Shown here: piece by piece, positions 19,377-27,394 of the stretch | How positions within the stretch are numbered: the stretch's first letter is position 1 | Layout of the letters: every line of letters starts with the position of its first letter | Source of the DNA: Klebsiella pneumoniae | Lineage (GTDB): Bacteria; Pseudomonadota; Gammaproteobacteria; Pseudomonadales; Azotimanducaceae | Assembly: GCA_945861675.1 (NCBI GenBank) | Contig: CAMAVY010000003.1 | Location: 1 to 64,000, forward strand | Reading direction: 5' to 3' | DNA: 64,000 bases | Translations under genes and position numbers: made by a program | Notes under the pieces: model-generated | What the model was told of the DNA's origin: nothing | Database searches by the model: none | Seen by the model: only the letters and a program-made list of their open reading frames with translations

Positions 19377-21545
19377 ATGAATAAACGTGTGTTGGCTGTC
19401 GTGGCCCTGGCGCTGGTACTGCTTGGCGCGTGGTGGTTCGACCTGTTCGCGTGGTTGAACCTCGATGCCCTGGCGGCGCGCTGGGGCGAACTTGCCGCGC
19501 TGCGCGATGCCCATCCGCTGGCCGCGTACGCGCTGTACTTTGCAATCTATGTTGCAGTCGCGGGTGCTTCGCTGCCGGGCGCTGGTGTGCTGACGCTGTT
19601 GGGCGGCGCGCTGTTCGGATTGGTTGCCGGTTTCCTGCTGGTGTCCTTCGCCAGCTCGCTCGGCGCTGTGTTGGCCATGCTGCTGTCGCGTACGGTGCTT
19701 GGCGAATTCGTGCAGCGCAGGTTCGCTACCCAACTTGCAACCATCAATGAAGGTGTGGCGCGGGATGGCGCGTTCTACCTCTTCAGCCTGCGGCTGATCC
19801 CGCTGTTTCCGTTCTTTGTGGTGAACCTGGTGCTGGGGCTGACGAAGATGCCCGCGCGCCAGTTCTACGTCGTCAGTCAACTGGGGATGGTGCCGGGTAC
19901 GCTCGTGTATGTGTTTGCGGGCACTGAGCTTGGCAAGTCGTTGGCGGGAGCAGCTGTAGCGGGTGCCGGCGGTGCCGCAGCAGGTGGTTTCAATGCCGGC
20001 GCGATTCTGACGCCAGGTCTCATTGCGGCGTTCACCCTGCTCGGGCTGTTGCCCTGGATGGCGCGCGCCGTCATGCGCCTGTTGGCAGCGCGGCGGGCTT
20101 ATCGCGGCTTCTCGAAGCCAAAGCGCTTCGATGCCAATCTCATCGTCGTCGGCGCAGGCTCGGGCGGACTGATTGCTGCGTTGATCGCCGCAACCATCAA
20201 AGCCAAGGTATATCTGATCGAACAACACAAGATGGGCGGCGACTGCCTGAACACAGGCTGTGTACCCAGCAAGGCGCTGCTGGCTTCCGCCAAGGTCGCG
20301 CAACACATGCGCGACGCGCAACGGTTCGGCATCGTGCCGGTGCAACCGCAGGTGGACTTTGCGGCGGTGATGGCGCGCGTGAAGGCGGTCATCGCACATA
20401 TCGAGCCGAAGGACTCCGTCGAGCGCTACACCAGCCTTGGCGTTGACTGCGTACAGGGCCACGCAACGTTGGTGGACCCATGGACGGTGGAAGTCGACGG
20501 ACGTCGCTTGACCGCGCGTTCCATCGTGCTTGCGAGTGGCGCCCGCCCGGCGGTACCGCCCATTCCCGGCCTCGACAAAGTCGACTACCTGACCTCCGAC
20601 AGCGTGTGGTCGTTGGCTGCGCTGCCGCCGCAGCTGGTCGTGCTGGGTGGTGGTCCGATTGGCTGTGAGCTGGCGCAGGCATTCGCGCGGCTGGGTTCGC
20701 AGGTCACCATTGTCGACATGCTGGATCGCCTGTTGCCGCGCGAAGATGCAGAAGTATCCAGTTACATCGAACGCAAACTACACAGCGAGGGTGTGCGCGT
20801 GTGCACAGGTCACGGTGCAGCAGGCGTTGAACCAGGCAAGCTGTTGCTCAAAGGTCCGCAGGGTGATGTGCAGATCCCCTTCACGCATCTGTTGGTGGCG
20901 GTGGGTCGCAAGCCGAACAGCGAGCAACTGGGCTTGGAGAAGCTGGGCATCCGCACACAGCGCAACGGTGCTGTGGAAGTTGACGAACGCCTGGCGACTG
21001 CCGTGCCCAACATCTTTGCCTGCGGTGATCTGGTCGGGCCCTATCAGTTCACACACATGGCGTCGCATCAGGCCTGGTATGCGGCGGTCAATGGTCTGTT
21101 TCGTGGCTTCTGGAGCTTTCGCGCGAACTATCGCGTGGTGCCGTGGGCAACGTTTACCGATCCGGAAATTGCACAGGTGGGTTTGAATGAACGCGCTGCA
21201 GCGGAACGTGGCGTCGCCTATGAAGTGACACGCTTCGGCTTCGATGATCTCGACCGCGCGCTGGCCGAAGGCGAGTCCGAGGGCTGGTTGAAGGTGCTCA
21301 CTCGGCCGGGCAGCGATGAAATTCTCGGTGTCACCATCGTGGGTCCGCACGCTGGTGAGCTGATCGCCGAAGCCGTGCTGGCAATGACGCATCGCATGGG
21401 TCTGGGCAAACTGATGGCGGCCATTCACGTGTATCCAACCATGATGGAGGCGCACAAGATGGCGGCGGGCAGCTGGCGGCGCGCACGCGCGCCACAGGGT
21501 CTGCTGGCGTTTGCCGGTCGGCTGCATGCAGCGTTACGTGGATGA
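19377..21545 (+). CDS. TVP38/DedA-like membrane domain fused to a mercuric-reductase-like flavoprotein
   Basis: The 722-residue protein joins two known modules. Residues 1-235 form a VTT (TVP38/TMEM64) membrane domain with about five helices and the motif GASLPGAGVLTLLGGALFG, a fold implicated in lipid scrambling and transport. Residues 250-722 form a class I pyridine nucleotide-disulfide oxidoreductase with FAD-binding VGAGSGGLIAAL, redox-active Cys290 and Cys295 in GGDCLNTGCVPSKALL, NAD-binding LGGGPIGCELAQAFARLGS, ACGDL, and the C-terminal HVYPTMMEAHK dimer motif. Such fusions occur in other proteobacteria. The extra cysteine pair of true mercuric reductases is absent. The substrate is unknown; a membrane electron-transfer role is plausible. 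Confidence 0.92.
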   Translation: MNKRVLAVVALALVLLGAWWFDLFAWLNLDALAARWGELAALRDAHPLAAYALYFAIYVAVAGASLPGAGVLTLLGGALFGLVAGFLLVSFASSLGAVLAMLLSRTVLGEFVQRRFATQLATINEGVARDGAFYLFSLRLIPLFPFFVVNLVLGLTKMPARQFYVVSQLGMVPGTLVYVFAGTELGKSLAGAAVAGAGGAAAGGFNAGAILTPGLIAAFTLLGLLPWMARAVMRLLAARRAYRGFSKPKRFDANLIVVGAGSGGLIAALIAATIKAKVYLIEQHKMGGDCLNTGCVPSKALLASAKVAQHMRDAQRFGIVPVQPQVDFAAVMARVKAVIAHIEPKDSVERYTSLGVDCVQGHATLVDPWTVEVDGRRLTARSIVLASGARPAVPPIPGLDKVDYLTSDSVWSLAALPPQLVVLGGGPIGCELAQAFARLGSQVTIVDMLDRLLPREDAEVSSYIERKLHSEGVRVCTGHGAAGVEPGKLLLKGPQGDVQIPFTHLLVAVGRKPNSEQLGLEKLGIRTQRNGAVEVDERLATAVPNIFACGDLVGPYQFTHMASHQAWYAAVNGLFRGFWSFRANYRVVPWATFTDPEIAQVGLNERAAAERGVAYEVTRFGFDDLDRALAEGESEGWLKVLTRPGSDEILGVTIVGPHAGELIAEAVLAMTHRMGLGKLMAAIHVYPTMMEAHKMAAGSWRRARAPQGLLAFAGRLHAALRG

Positions 21546-21689
21546 ACGCCTACGCGAGGTAGGGCGCGCCGCCTACGGCGTCATGCGCGTCCGCAGTCGC
21601 TGTGGTGCCGCTGAATGGCATTAGGATGGCGCGGCGCATCAACGGCAATGACGTGCCTGCTGCTCCGAAGTGAACGAACCAGCCCAGTT

Positions 21690-21845
21690 GCTCTAGAGAA
21701 CAAAAAAGTCGCGCTAGAGAACAAAAAAGTCGCGCTAGAGAACAAAAAAGTCGCGCGAGAAAACAAAAGTCGCGCAAGAGAACAAAAGTCGCGCAAGAGA
21801 ACAAAAGTCGCTCTGGAGAATGCAAGCCGCTCTAGAGAACAGGAG
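21690..21845. repeat. eight-unit 19/21-bp tandem array upstream of a lysozyme gene
   Basis: Units resemble gcgctagagaacaaaaaagtc. The first three are 21 bases, the next three 19 bases (two A residues fewer), and the last two are degenerate; the final unit supplies the AGGAGAGG ribosome binding site of the lysozyme gene at 21841-21848. The array is much richer in A than its surroundings. It occupies half of the 308-base gap after the VTT fusion gene. There are no unique spacers, so it is not a CRISPR. Confidence 0.85.
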
Positions 21846-21853
21846 AGGGTGCG

Positions 21854-22690
21854 ATGCCTGCCGACGCTGATCGCTCAGCACGTAGTCTCCGGGCGGCCGC
21901 GGTTCCACCTCGACGTCAGCGCATTGTCCGGCGTCTGCTGCGTTACGTGGTGAGTCTGATTGCGTTCGCACTCACGGCGGCCGGGGTCATGGCGATTGCT
22001 GCAATTTATTCCCGTCATCAGTTGGCGGCGCCTGGCCAGACCCGCTTCGCCGTGCAGGGCGTGGATGTATCGCACCACCAGGGCAGGATCGACTGGGTGG
22101 CGCTTGCGGCCAGCGACGTGCAGTTCGCCTTCATCAAGGCGACAGAAGGCACGGACCATCGCGACACGATGTTCGAACGCAACTGGTCGGAAAGTGCGGC
22201 GGCGGGCGTGCAGCGCGGCGCGTACCACTTCTTTACGTTCTGCTCGGCGGGTGCGGCGCAGGCTGCCCACGTGATTGAGGTCGTGCGCCCTGGTCAGGCC
22301 ATGCTGCCGCCGGCCGTAGATGTGGAATATTCGGGCAATTGTGCGAACCCGCCGCCCGTTGAGCGCATTCGCGACGAACTGCGCACCATGTTGCAGGACC
22401 TGACGGTTGCTTATGGGCGCAAGCCGATCCTCTACACCACCAACGAGGCACGTGTGCGGTTGTTGCGGGGCGCGTTCAGCGAGTATCCGTTGTGGATTCG
22501 CAACGTTTACGCACCGCCCTGGTCGTTGGGCGTTACGCAGTGGACATTCTGGCAACACAGCGATGACGGCCAGCGCGACGGCGTGCGCACGCAGGTCGAT
22601 CTGAACGTCTTTTACGGTGATCTGGCGAGCTTTCGCGCCTGCGTGCAACTGGGCGCTTGTGTTCCGGAACTGCCTCGCGCGTCAGGCTGA
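21854..22690 (+). CDS. membrane-anchored GH25 lysozyme (muramidase)
   Basis: GH25 enzymes cleave the beta-1,4 bond between N-acetylmuramic acid and N-acetylglucosamine in peptidoglycan. The 278-residue protein has a basic N-terminus, one membrane segment (about 31-52) and then the GH25 domain with GVDVSHHQGRIDW (Asp71), FAFIKATEGTDHRD, YHFFTFC and the catalytic pair in AVDVEYSGNC (Asp156, Glu158), ending with TFWQHSDDGQRDGV. The N-terminal anchor would place the enzyme in the periplasm. Its ribosome binding site lies in the last unit of a tandem array, so changes in that array could affect translation. It converges on a VOC gene, with a 5-bp repeat in between. Confidence 0.92.
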   Translation: MPADADRSARSLRAAAVPPRRQRIVRRLLRYVVSLIAFALTAAGVMAIAAIYSRHQLAAPGQTRFAVQGVDVSHHQGRIDWVALAASDVQFAFIKATEGTDHRDTMFERNWSESAAAGVQRGAYHFFTFCSAGAAQAAHVIEVVRPGQAMLPPAVDVEYSGNCANPPPVERIRDELRTMLQDLTVAYGRKPILYTTNEARVRLLRGAFSEYPLWIRNVYAPPWSLGVTQWTFWQHSDDGQRDGVRTQVDLNVFYGDLASFRACVQLGACVPELPRASG

Positions 22691-22715
22691 GCCCAGCCCA
22701 GCCCAGCCCAGCCCA
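22691..22715. repeat. five copies of GCCCA between converging genes
   Basis: Five perfect GCCCA units start directly after the TGA of the lysozyme gene and end two bases before the stop of the converging VOC gene. A short simple repeat like this is prone to slippage but lies outside both reading frames. Confidence 0.8.
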
Positions 22716-22717
22716 AA

Positions 22718-23131
22718 TCAACTTTGCACTTCGTCGTAGCCGCGCCCCAGCAGCTGGATCAGGCAGATGCCGTGGCCGAACGGATCGGCCAGGCCGGCGA
22801 TGCGTCCCCATGAGTAGTCGTGGATCTCGCGCTCAAGCACCGCGCCCGCGTCCGTGGCGGCGGTTACCGCCTTTTCGATGTCGGGCACCACCAAGTCGAG
22901 GTGCACCGGCGTCCAGTGCCGCCGATAGTCGCGCTGTTGTGCCTCGCCCGCGTTCGAGGCCGAGCCGGCCGCGTGGCTCAACAGGTGCAGCGTGCTGCCG
23001 CCGCCGGTGAGTTCGGCAACGCGCCCGGCAAACAGTCGCCGGCGCAGCTGCAGGCCGAGGCCAAGCGTGTAGAACTGGATGGCTCGATCGAGGTCGTCGA
23101 CGTCAACGTTGATGTAGATCTGGCTGGTCAC
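22718..23131 (-). CDS. VOC-family (glyoxalase/bleomycin resistance-like) protein
   Basis: The 137-residue protein is one vicinal-oxygen-chelate unit: beta-alpha-beta-beta-beta modules with IYINVDVDDLDRAIQFYT, LHLLSHAAGS, PVHLDLVVPDIEKAVTAA and ADPFGHGICLIQL. The metal-ligand positions typical of the fold (His in VHLDLV and Glu-like positions late in each module) seem partly kept. I chose GTG 23131, which has GGGGT in front and begins right before the fold; the longer frame to 23209 has no matching family sequence. Substrate unknown. Members act as lyases, dioxygenases or drug-binding proteins. Confidence 0.82.
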   Translation of the reverse strand: MTSQIYINVDVDDLDRAIQFYTLGLGLQLRRRLFAGRVAELTGGGSTLHLLSHAAGSASNAGEAQQRDYRRHWTPVHLDLVVPDIEKAVTAATDAGAVLEREIHDYSWGRIAGLADPFGHGICLIQLLGRGYDEVQS

Positions 23132-23385
23132 TAACACCCCAATAGGAAAGCAGCAGTCGGCCGTCTGCGCGCGGCGGGCCGAATCGCTACCCGTCGAGCA
23201 TGAGCGCAAGGGGGCAGCGTGCGTCGCGATCGCGGCGGCGACAATCTATGTCAGAACGGATTTCCGACGCAATCTCCGAAAGTGGTTTGTCCCGAAGATC
23301 ATGAAATTCAATCCATCTGAATACATACCTTGAATAGTTCAATGTTCCGGGCTCAAATTCGGCCACCAAGCCTTGAGCACTTGCC

Positions 23386-24720
23386 ATGAACGAAGCAATC
23401 AGCCGGATTCACAAGCTGCGAGCCGAAGGGCGTCTATCGGAGATGGAAGCGGCAGAGCTGCTCAACGCCCTTGGGCACCGTGACCGATCTGCAGAGGACG
23501 GTGCGGCGCCTGCTGGCATGGCGCACCGCGAGCAGGCCGACGCGCCGCGCGCTCAGCACCACAGCCAGCATGAGCCATCCCCGCCCGACCCCGCCCCGCC
23601 CGACCCCGCCCCGCCCGACCCCGCCCAGCCCGACCCCGCCCGGCACGACCACAGCCAGAAGGGCGCCGGACAAAACGCTCAGCAGCCTGGCGGTGAAGCC
23701 TGGTGGGGCCTCGGCGACGATCCGCGCGAAACATTTCGCGCCGCATTGAAGGTGGGTGCTGAGGCGTGGCGTGAAAGCCGGCGTGGCACCTCGTCCAACG
23801 GTCCGGATGTGGCCGCCGCAATGGGGCACTTCAGGGCGCGTGGGCGCGGCAGGTCGAAGCAGTGGTCCACGCGCTGGCTGAACGATTCCAATCGTGTGGT
23901 CATGTCCAGTGTGGTGGTGCCCGAAGGCGACCAGTTCAGGTGTGAGGACAACGAGATCTCGGTGTCCGGGCTCAGTGGCCTGCTGTTCAAGGTGGCCGAG
24001 TTCAATGGCAACCGGCTGCGTGCCGCTTCGCTCAACGCGCTGACCCTCGAGGACGGCATTTTCCGCAATCAGCAGGTGAACGGCTCTTCGTTGCGCCGCA
24101 TTCATCTGCAGCGCGGCATGCTGCGCGACAACCAGTTCAACGGCAGCAGCGTTGCGCGGCTTACGCTGCGCGGCAGCCAGCTCACCAACAGCGTGTGTAA
24201 CGGCGTGCACCTGCGCGGCATGGAAATCGTGGACAGCGCGGTGGCTGGTCTGCGCATTACCGGTGGCGATCTGCGCGACATTGCCGTGCTGGCCGGTTCG
24301 CGCGTTGATGAGCTGCAGATCAAGGCTGCCACACTGCACGGTCTTAGTTGTGCTGCGAGCGTGCTTGATGCGCTGTCGCTCAGCTTCATCAAGGTGCGCG
24401 GGCTGACTGTGCGGGACAGTCGACTCACGCGCGTGCGCCTGCACAATGGTGAGCGGAATGGTGAGCGGAATGGTGAGCGGAATGGTGAGCGGAATGGTGA
24501 GCGCATGCGGCGCGGCAATGCCGCGGTGCGTGACCTGCAGGTTCTGAACAGCAAGCTGACTGACGTTGAGTTTGTGGACTGCAACTTCGACGGCGCCTGC
24601 ATTCGTGATTGTGATGTGCAGGGCCTGATGTTCGATGGCGTCGACTTCGGGTCGCGCACTATCGTGGGCAATCGCATGCTCGAAGCCTTCGCCACTGCGC
24701 CGGCACGCCGTCATGGTTGA
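23386..24720 (+). CDS. SHOCT-like protein with beta-helix-like repeats
   Basis: The 444-residue protein begins with a short helical module, ISRIHKLRAEGRLSEMEAAEL, like the SHOCT motif that ends or begins many bacterial membrane-stress and oligomerising proteins. A spacer with four 15-bp repeats (PDPAP) follows. From about residue 160 there is a long run of imperfect roughly 20-residue units such as FNGNRLRAASLNALTLEDG and FNGSSVARLTLRGSQL, suggesting a right-handed beta-helix (pentapeptide or DUF4097-like). A second in-frame array (five 12-bp units encoding NGER) interrupts it. There is no signal peptide. The stop overlaps the next gene, a DUF2089 regulator, so they work together. Specific function unknown. 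The 254-base upstream region is AT-rich and likely holds the promoter. Confidence 0.75.
   Translation: MNEAISRIHKLRAEGRLSEMEAAELLNALGHRDRSAEDGAAPAGMAHREQADAPRAQHHSQHEPSPPDPAPPDPAPPDPAQPDPARHDHSQKGAGQNAQQPGGEAWWGLGDDPRETFRAALKVGAEAWRESRRGTSSNGPDVAAAMGHFRARGRGRSKQWSTRWLNDSNRVVMSSVVVPEGDQFRCEDNEISVSGLSGLLFKVAEFNGNRLRAASLNALTLEDGIFRNQQVNGSSLRRIHLQRGMLRDNQFNGSSVARLTLRGSQLTNSVCNGVHLRGMEIVDSAVAGLRITGGDLRDIAVLAGSRVDELQIKAATLHGLSCAASVLDALSLSFIKVRGLTVRDSRLTRVRLHNGERNGERNGERNGERNGERMRRGNAAVRDLQVLNSKLTDVEFVDCNFDGACIRDCDVQGLMFDGVDFGSRTIVGNRMLEAFATAPARRHG
23581..23640. repeat. four in-frame 15-bp repeats encoding a Pro-Asp-Pro-Ala linker
   Basis: The unit ccgcccgaccccgcc occurs three times perfectly and once with a single change. 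Because the period is 15 it only changes linker length between the SHOCT-like head and the beta-helix-like part of the encoded protein. Confidence 0.85.
24445..24504. repeat. five in-frame 12-bp repeats encoding Asn-Gly-Glu-Arg
   Basis: The unit aatggtgagcgg is repeated four times perfectly, and a fifth copy differs at one base. The array adds a charged loop within the beta-helix-like domain without changing frame. Confidence 0.85.
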
Positions 24721-25189
24721 TCCGAGCCCAATGCATGGACCAGCACTCGGACCAATTCACGGGCTCGATATGCCGTGCCCGTCGTGTCACAGGCCGATGC
24801 AGGTGTGCGCGCTCGCCTGCCGTCAGTGCGACCTGCACATCGAGGGCAACTTCAAGGGCAACGAATTCGCTGACCTGCCTGCTGAACACCTGCAGCTGTT
24901 GCGCGTGTTCGTGCATTGCGAGGGCCGCATTCGCGACATGGAAAAGGTGTTGGGCGTCAGCTACCCAACGGTGAAGAACCGCATCGCGGCGATGCGAACA
25001 CATGTGGGCTTGAACAGCGCCGTGTCTGATGGGTCTGAAAGGTCTGACGCGCCGGCGGCTGCGCCAAGGCAGGATGGCGCTGAAACGAACGCGCTTGCAG
25101 TACTCGATGCGCTGGAGCGCGGCGAGATAGACCATGCGCGCGCGGTCGCCGACTTGCAGGCAGCCGCAGGCGCGCGCTCGCCCAGGTAA
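24713..25189 (+). CDS. DUF2089 zinc-ribbon/HTH protein
   Basis: The 158-residue protein has a zinc-ribbon with two CxxC pairs (CPSCH and CRQCD, about residues 23-44) followed by FADLPAEHLQLLRVFVHCEG and a helix-turn-helix MEKVLGVSYPTVKNRIAAM, the standard DUF2089 pattern. A C-terminal helical segment (ALAVLDALERGEIDHARAVADL) resembles the SHOCT-like module in the partner gene. ATG 24713 overlaps the upstream stop by eight bases, so expression is coupled. DUF2089 proteins are predicted transcription regulators, often beside SHOCT/DUF4097 genes, and probably sense envelope or cytoplasmic stress; this last point is inference. Confidence 0.88.
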   Translation: MVDPSPMHGPALGPIHGLDMPCPSCHRPMQVCALACRQCDLHIEGNFKGNEFADLPAEHLQLLRVFVHCEGRIRDMEKVLGVSYPTVKNRIAAMRTHVGLNSAVSDGSERSDAPAAAPRQDGAETNALAVLDALERGEIDHARAVADLQAAAGARSPR

Positions 25190-25258
25190 CAGGACGGGGC
25201 AGTAGGACGAGGCAGCCTGACTCAGTTCAGGCGGACTACCGGAACGACCCGCACACGG

Positions 25259-27133
25259 CTAGATAGCAATGCGGGTGCCGAGCTCAATCACACTGTTGTG
25301 CGGGATGTTGAAGTAGTTCACGGCGCTGCTCGCATTCCGATACATGGCGGCAAACACTTCCTCGCGCCACTGCTGCATGCCGCTGCCGTGGGTAGATACG
25401 ATGGTCTGGCGATTGATGAAGAACGAGGTCGAGAACATATCGATCTCAAGGCCAAGCTTGGCGCAGGCTTTGAGGTTCTCGGGCACATCGGGGTTTTCCA
25501 TATAGCCGAAGTTCAGCGTGGCCCGATAGAAGCCAAAGTCCAGCGGTTCAACGGTGGCGCGCTCCTCGACGGCGATCACCGGCACCTCGTGAAACACCAC
25601 GGTCAGCAGCACGTTGCGCTCGTGCAGCACCATGTTGTGCTTGAGGTTGTGCAGCATCGCGCGCGGTGTGCCTTCGGTGTCTGACATCAGGAACACAGCG
25701 GTACGTGGCACGCGGGGAATGGGTTCCAGCATCAGGCTGCGCACAAACGGCTCCAGGGCCAGCTCGTCTGCGCCACCCGCGCCTGTCGCCAGGCGTCTGC
25801 CGGTACGCCAGGTGGACATCAGCAGCAGAATCGACAACGCGATGGACGCGGTGAACCAACCGCCATCGAGCAACTTGGTTGCGCAGGCTGCGACCAGTAG
25901 CCCGTCAATGACGAGAAACGCTGCGAGCGCGGGCCAGGCGACGGCGCCTGGCACATTCCAGCGATACAGCGCAACACAGAACAACAACAGTGTGTCGATG
26001 AGCATGGCCAGCGTGACGGCGGTGCCGTAGGCGCCCGCCAGTGCCGAGGATGTGCCGAAACCGATTGCTGCAGTCAGCACGGCGAACATCAGCATCCAGT
26101 TGATGTGCGGCATGTAGATCTGCCCGCGCAAATGATGTGATGTGTGCACGATGGGCATGCGCGGCAGGAAGCCCAGCTGGATGGCCTGCTGCGTGATGGA
26201 GTAGGCACCGGTGATGACCGCCTGTGACGCAATGATTGCGGCCGCCGCCGCCAGCACGACCACCGGAATCAGCAGCGCATCTGGAAACATGCGATAGAAC
26301 GGTGTGTCTGCGTACTCGGGATGGTCGAGCAGCATTGCGCCTTGCCCGAGATAGTTCAGCGCAAGGCAGGGCAGCACAACCAAAGACCAGGCGTAGCGAA
26401 TGGAGCGTGCGCCAAAGTGCCCCATGTCGGCGTACAGCGCCTCGGCACCCGTGATGGCCAGCACGATGGCAGCGAGCGCCAACAGAATGGCTGGGCCGCG
26501 ATCCGCAAGAAAACCGAAGGCGTATATGGGGTTCAATGCCAGCAGAATTTCTGGCGAGTCGAAGATGTGCCAGAGGCCGATCAGCCCGAGCAGACTGAAC
26601 CAGGCCAGCATGACGGGCCCAAACATCCGGCCCACGGCCTCTGTGCCTCGCCGTTGCACCAGAAACAGCGCGACCAGGATCACAACCGAGATCGGCAGGA
26701 CATACGCGGACAAAGCCGGCGCGGCGAGTTCAAGCCCCTCGACGGCACCCAGTACGGACACTGCTGGCGTAATGACGCTGTCCCCATAGAACAGTGCCGC
26801 GCCGAGCGCGCCCAGGAAGAACAGTATTTCCCGACGTTTGTGCGAGCGTCCGGCGGCCACCAATGCCAGCGACAGCATGGACATCACGCCGCCCTCGCCA
26901 CGGTTGTCTGCCCGCAGCACCAGCACCACGTACTTCAGTGTGACGATCAGCATCAACGCCCAGAAAATCGTGGAGACCGCGCCAGTGATGCCGGCCGGGT
27001 CCACCGCCACACCACCGGCGCCGAAGATCTCCTTCATTGTGTACAGCGGGCTGGTACCAATATCGCCGTACACCACACCGATCGCACCCAAGGTGAGTGC
27101 GCGAGTCGTCTGCGGGTTTGAAGACTGAGTCAT
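25259..27133 (-). CDS. kup: potassium uptake protein Kup
   Basis: Kup is a proton-coupled potassium importer of the inner membrane. The 624-residue length is standard. The N-terminal signature GVVYGDIGTSPLYTMKEIF is present, followed by about twelve membrane segments (for example PVVVLAAAAAIIASQAVITGAYS) and a cytoplasmic C-terminal region with VPRTAVFLMSDTEGTPRAML, HNLKHNMVLHERNV and FNIPHNSVIELG. ATG 27133 is chosen because the family sequence starts there. The frame is open further upstream but crosses the region where the divergent gene's promoter must lie. Confidence 0.96.
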   Translation of the reverse strand: MTQSSNPQTTRALTLGAIGVVYGDIGTSPLYTMKEIFGAGGVAVDPAGITGAVSTIFWALMLIVTLKYVVLVLRADNRGEGGVMSMLSLALVAAGRSHKRREILFFLGALGAALFYGDSVITPAVSVLGAVEGLELAAPALSAYVLPISVVILVALFLVQRRGTEAVGRMFGPVMLAWFSLLGLIGLWHIFDSPEILLALNPIYAFGFLADRGPAILLALAAIVLAITGAEALYADMGHFGARSIRYAWSLVVLPCLALNYLGQGAMLLDHPEYADTPFYRMFPDALLIPVVVLAAAAAIIASQAVITGAYSITQQAIQLGFLPRMPIVHTSHHLRGQIYMPHINWMLMFAVLTAAIGFGTSSALAGAYGTAVTLAMLIDTLLLFCVALYRWNVPGAVAWPALAAFLVIDGLLVAACATKLLDGGWFTASIALSILLLMSTWRTGRRLATGAGGADELALEPFVRSLMLEPIPRVPRTAVFLMSDTEGTPRAMLHNLKHNMVLHERNVLLTVVFHEVPVIAVEERATVEPLDFGFYRATLNFGYMENPDVPENLKACAKLGLEIDMFSTSFFINRQTIVSTHGSGMQQWREEVFAAMYRNASSAVNYFNIPHNSVIELGTRIAI

Positions 27134-27394
27134 GGCTTGGTGGTCGTGTGCGCTATTCAAAGTGGGCGCAAAGGGGGCGTGAGGTGGGCGCGTGGCTGGA
27201 AGCAAAGTGCGCGCTTTGTACTCCCGTGCACTGGCAAGCGAAAGAGTAGACAGTTGCCCCGCAATCGGAGTACCGAGCCACGCATCGAGTACACATAGCC
27301 GCAATGTATGCACACTCAGCGCATGCACACTCAGCACCGGCACGCTCAGCTAGAGTGCGCAGCAGACGTTCTGTCCCCGACGAGTGAATCCGGT
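27134..27394. promoter_or_regulatory. divergent intergenic region between kup and the ATP-grasp-like gene
   Basis: These 261 bases must hold both promoters. Near 27310-27350 there are two and a half imperfect copies of atgcacactcagc, a short direct repeat that could bind a regulator or simply be slippage-derived. No sharp -35/-10 pair stands out. Confidence 0.4.

Noticed and set aside
21690-21845. CRISPR-like array
   Set aside because: The units are directly adjacent with no unique spacers, and no cas genes are nearby. It is a plain tandem repeat.
23187-23387. Small minus-strand frame of 66 residues before the SHOCT-like gene
   Set aside because: It has no ribosome binding site or family match and lies in AT-rich promoter-like sequence.
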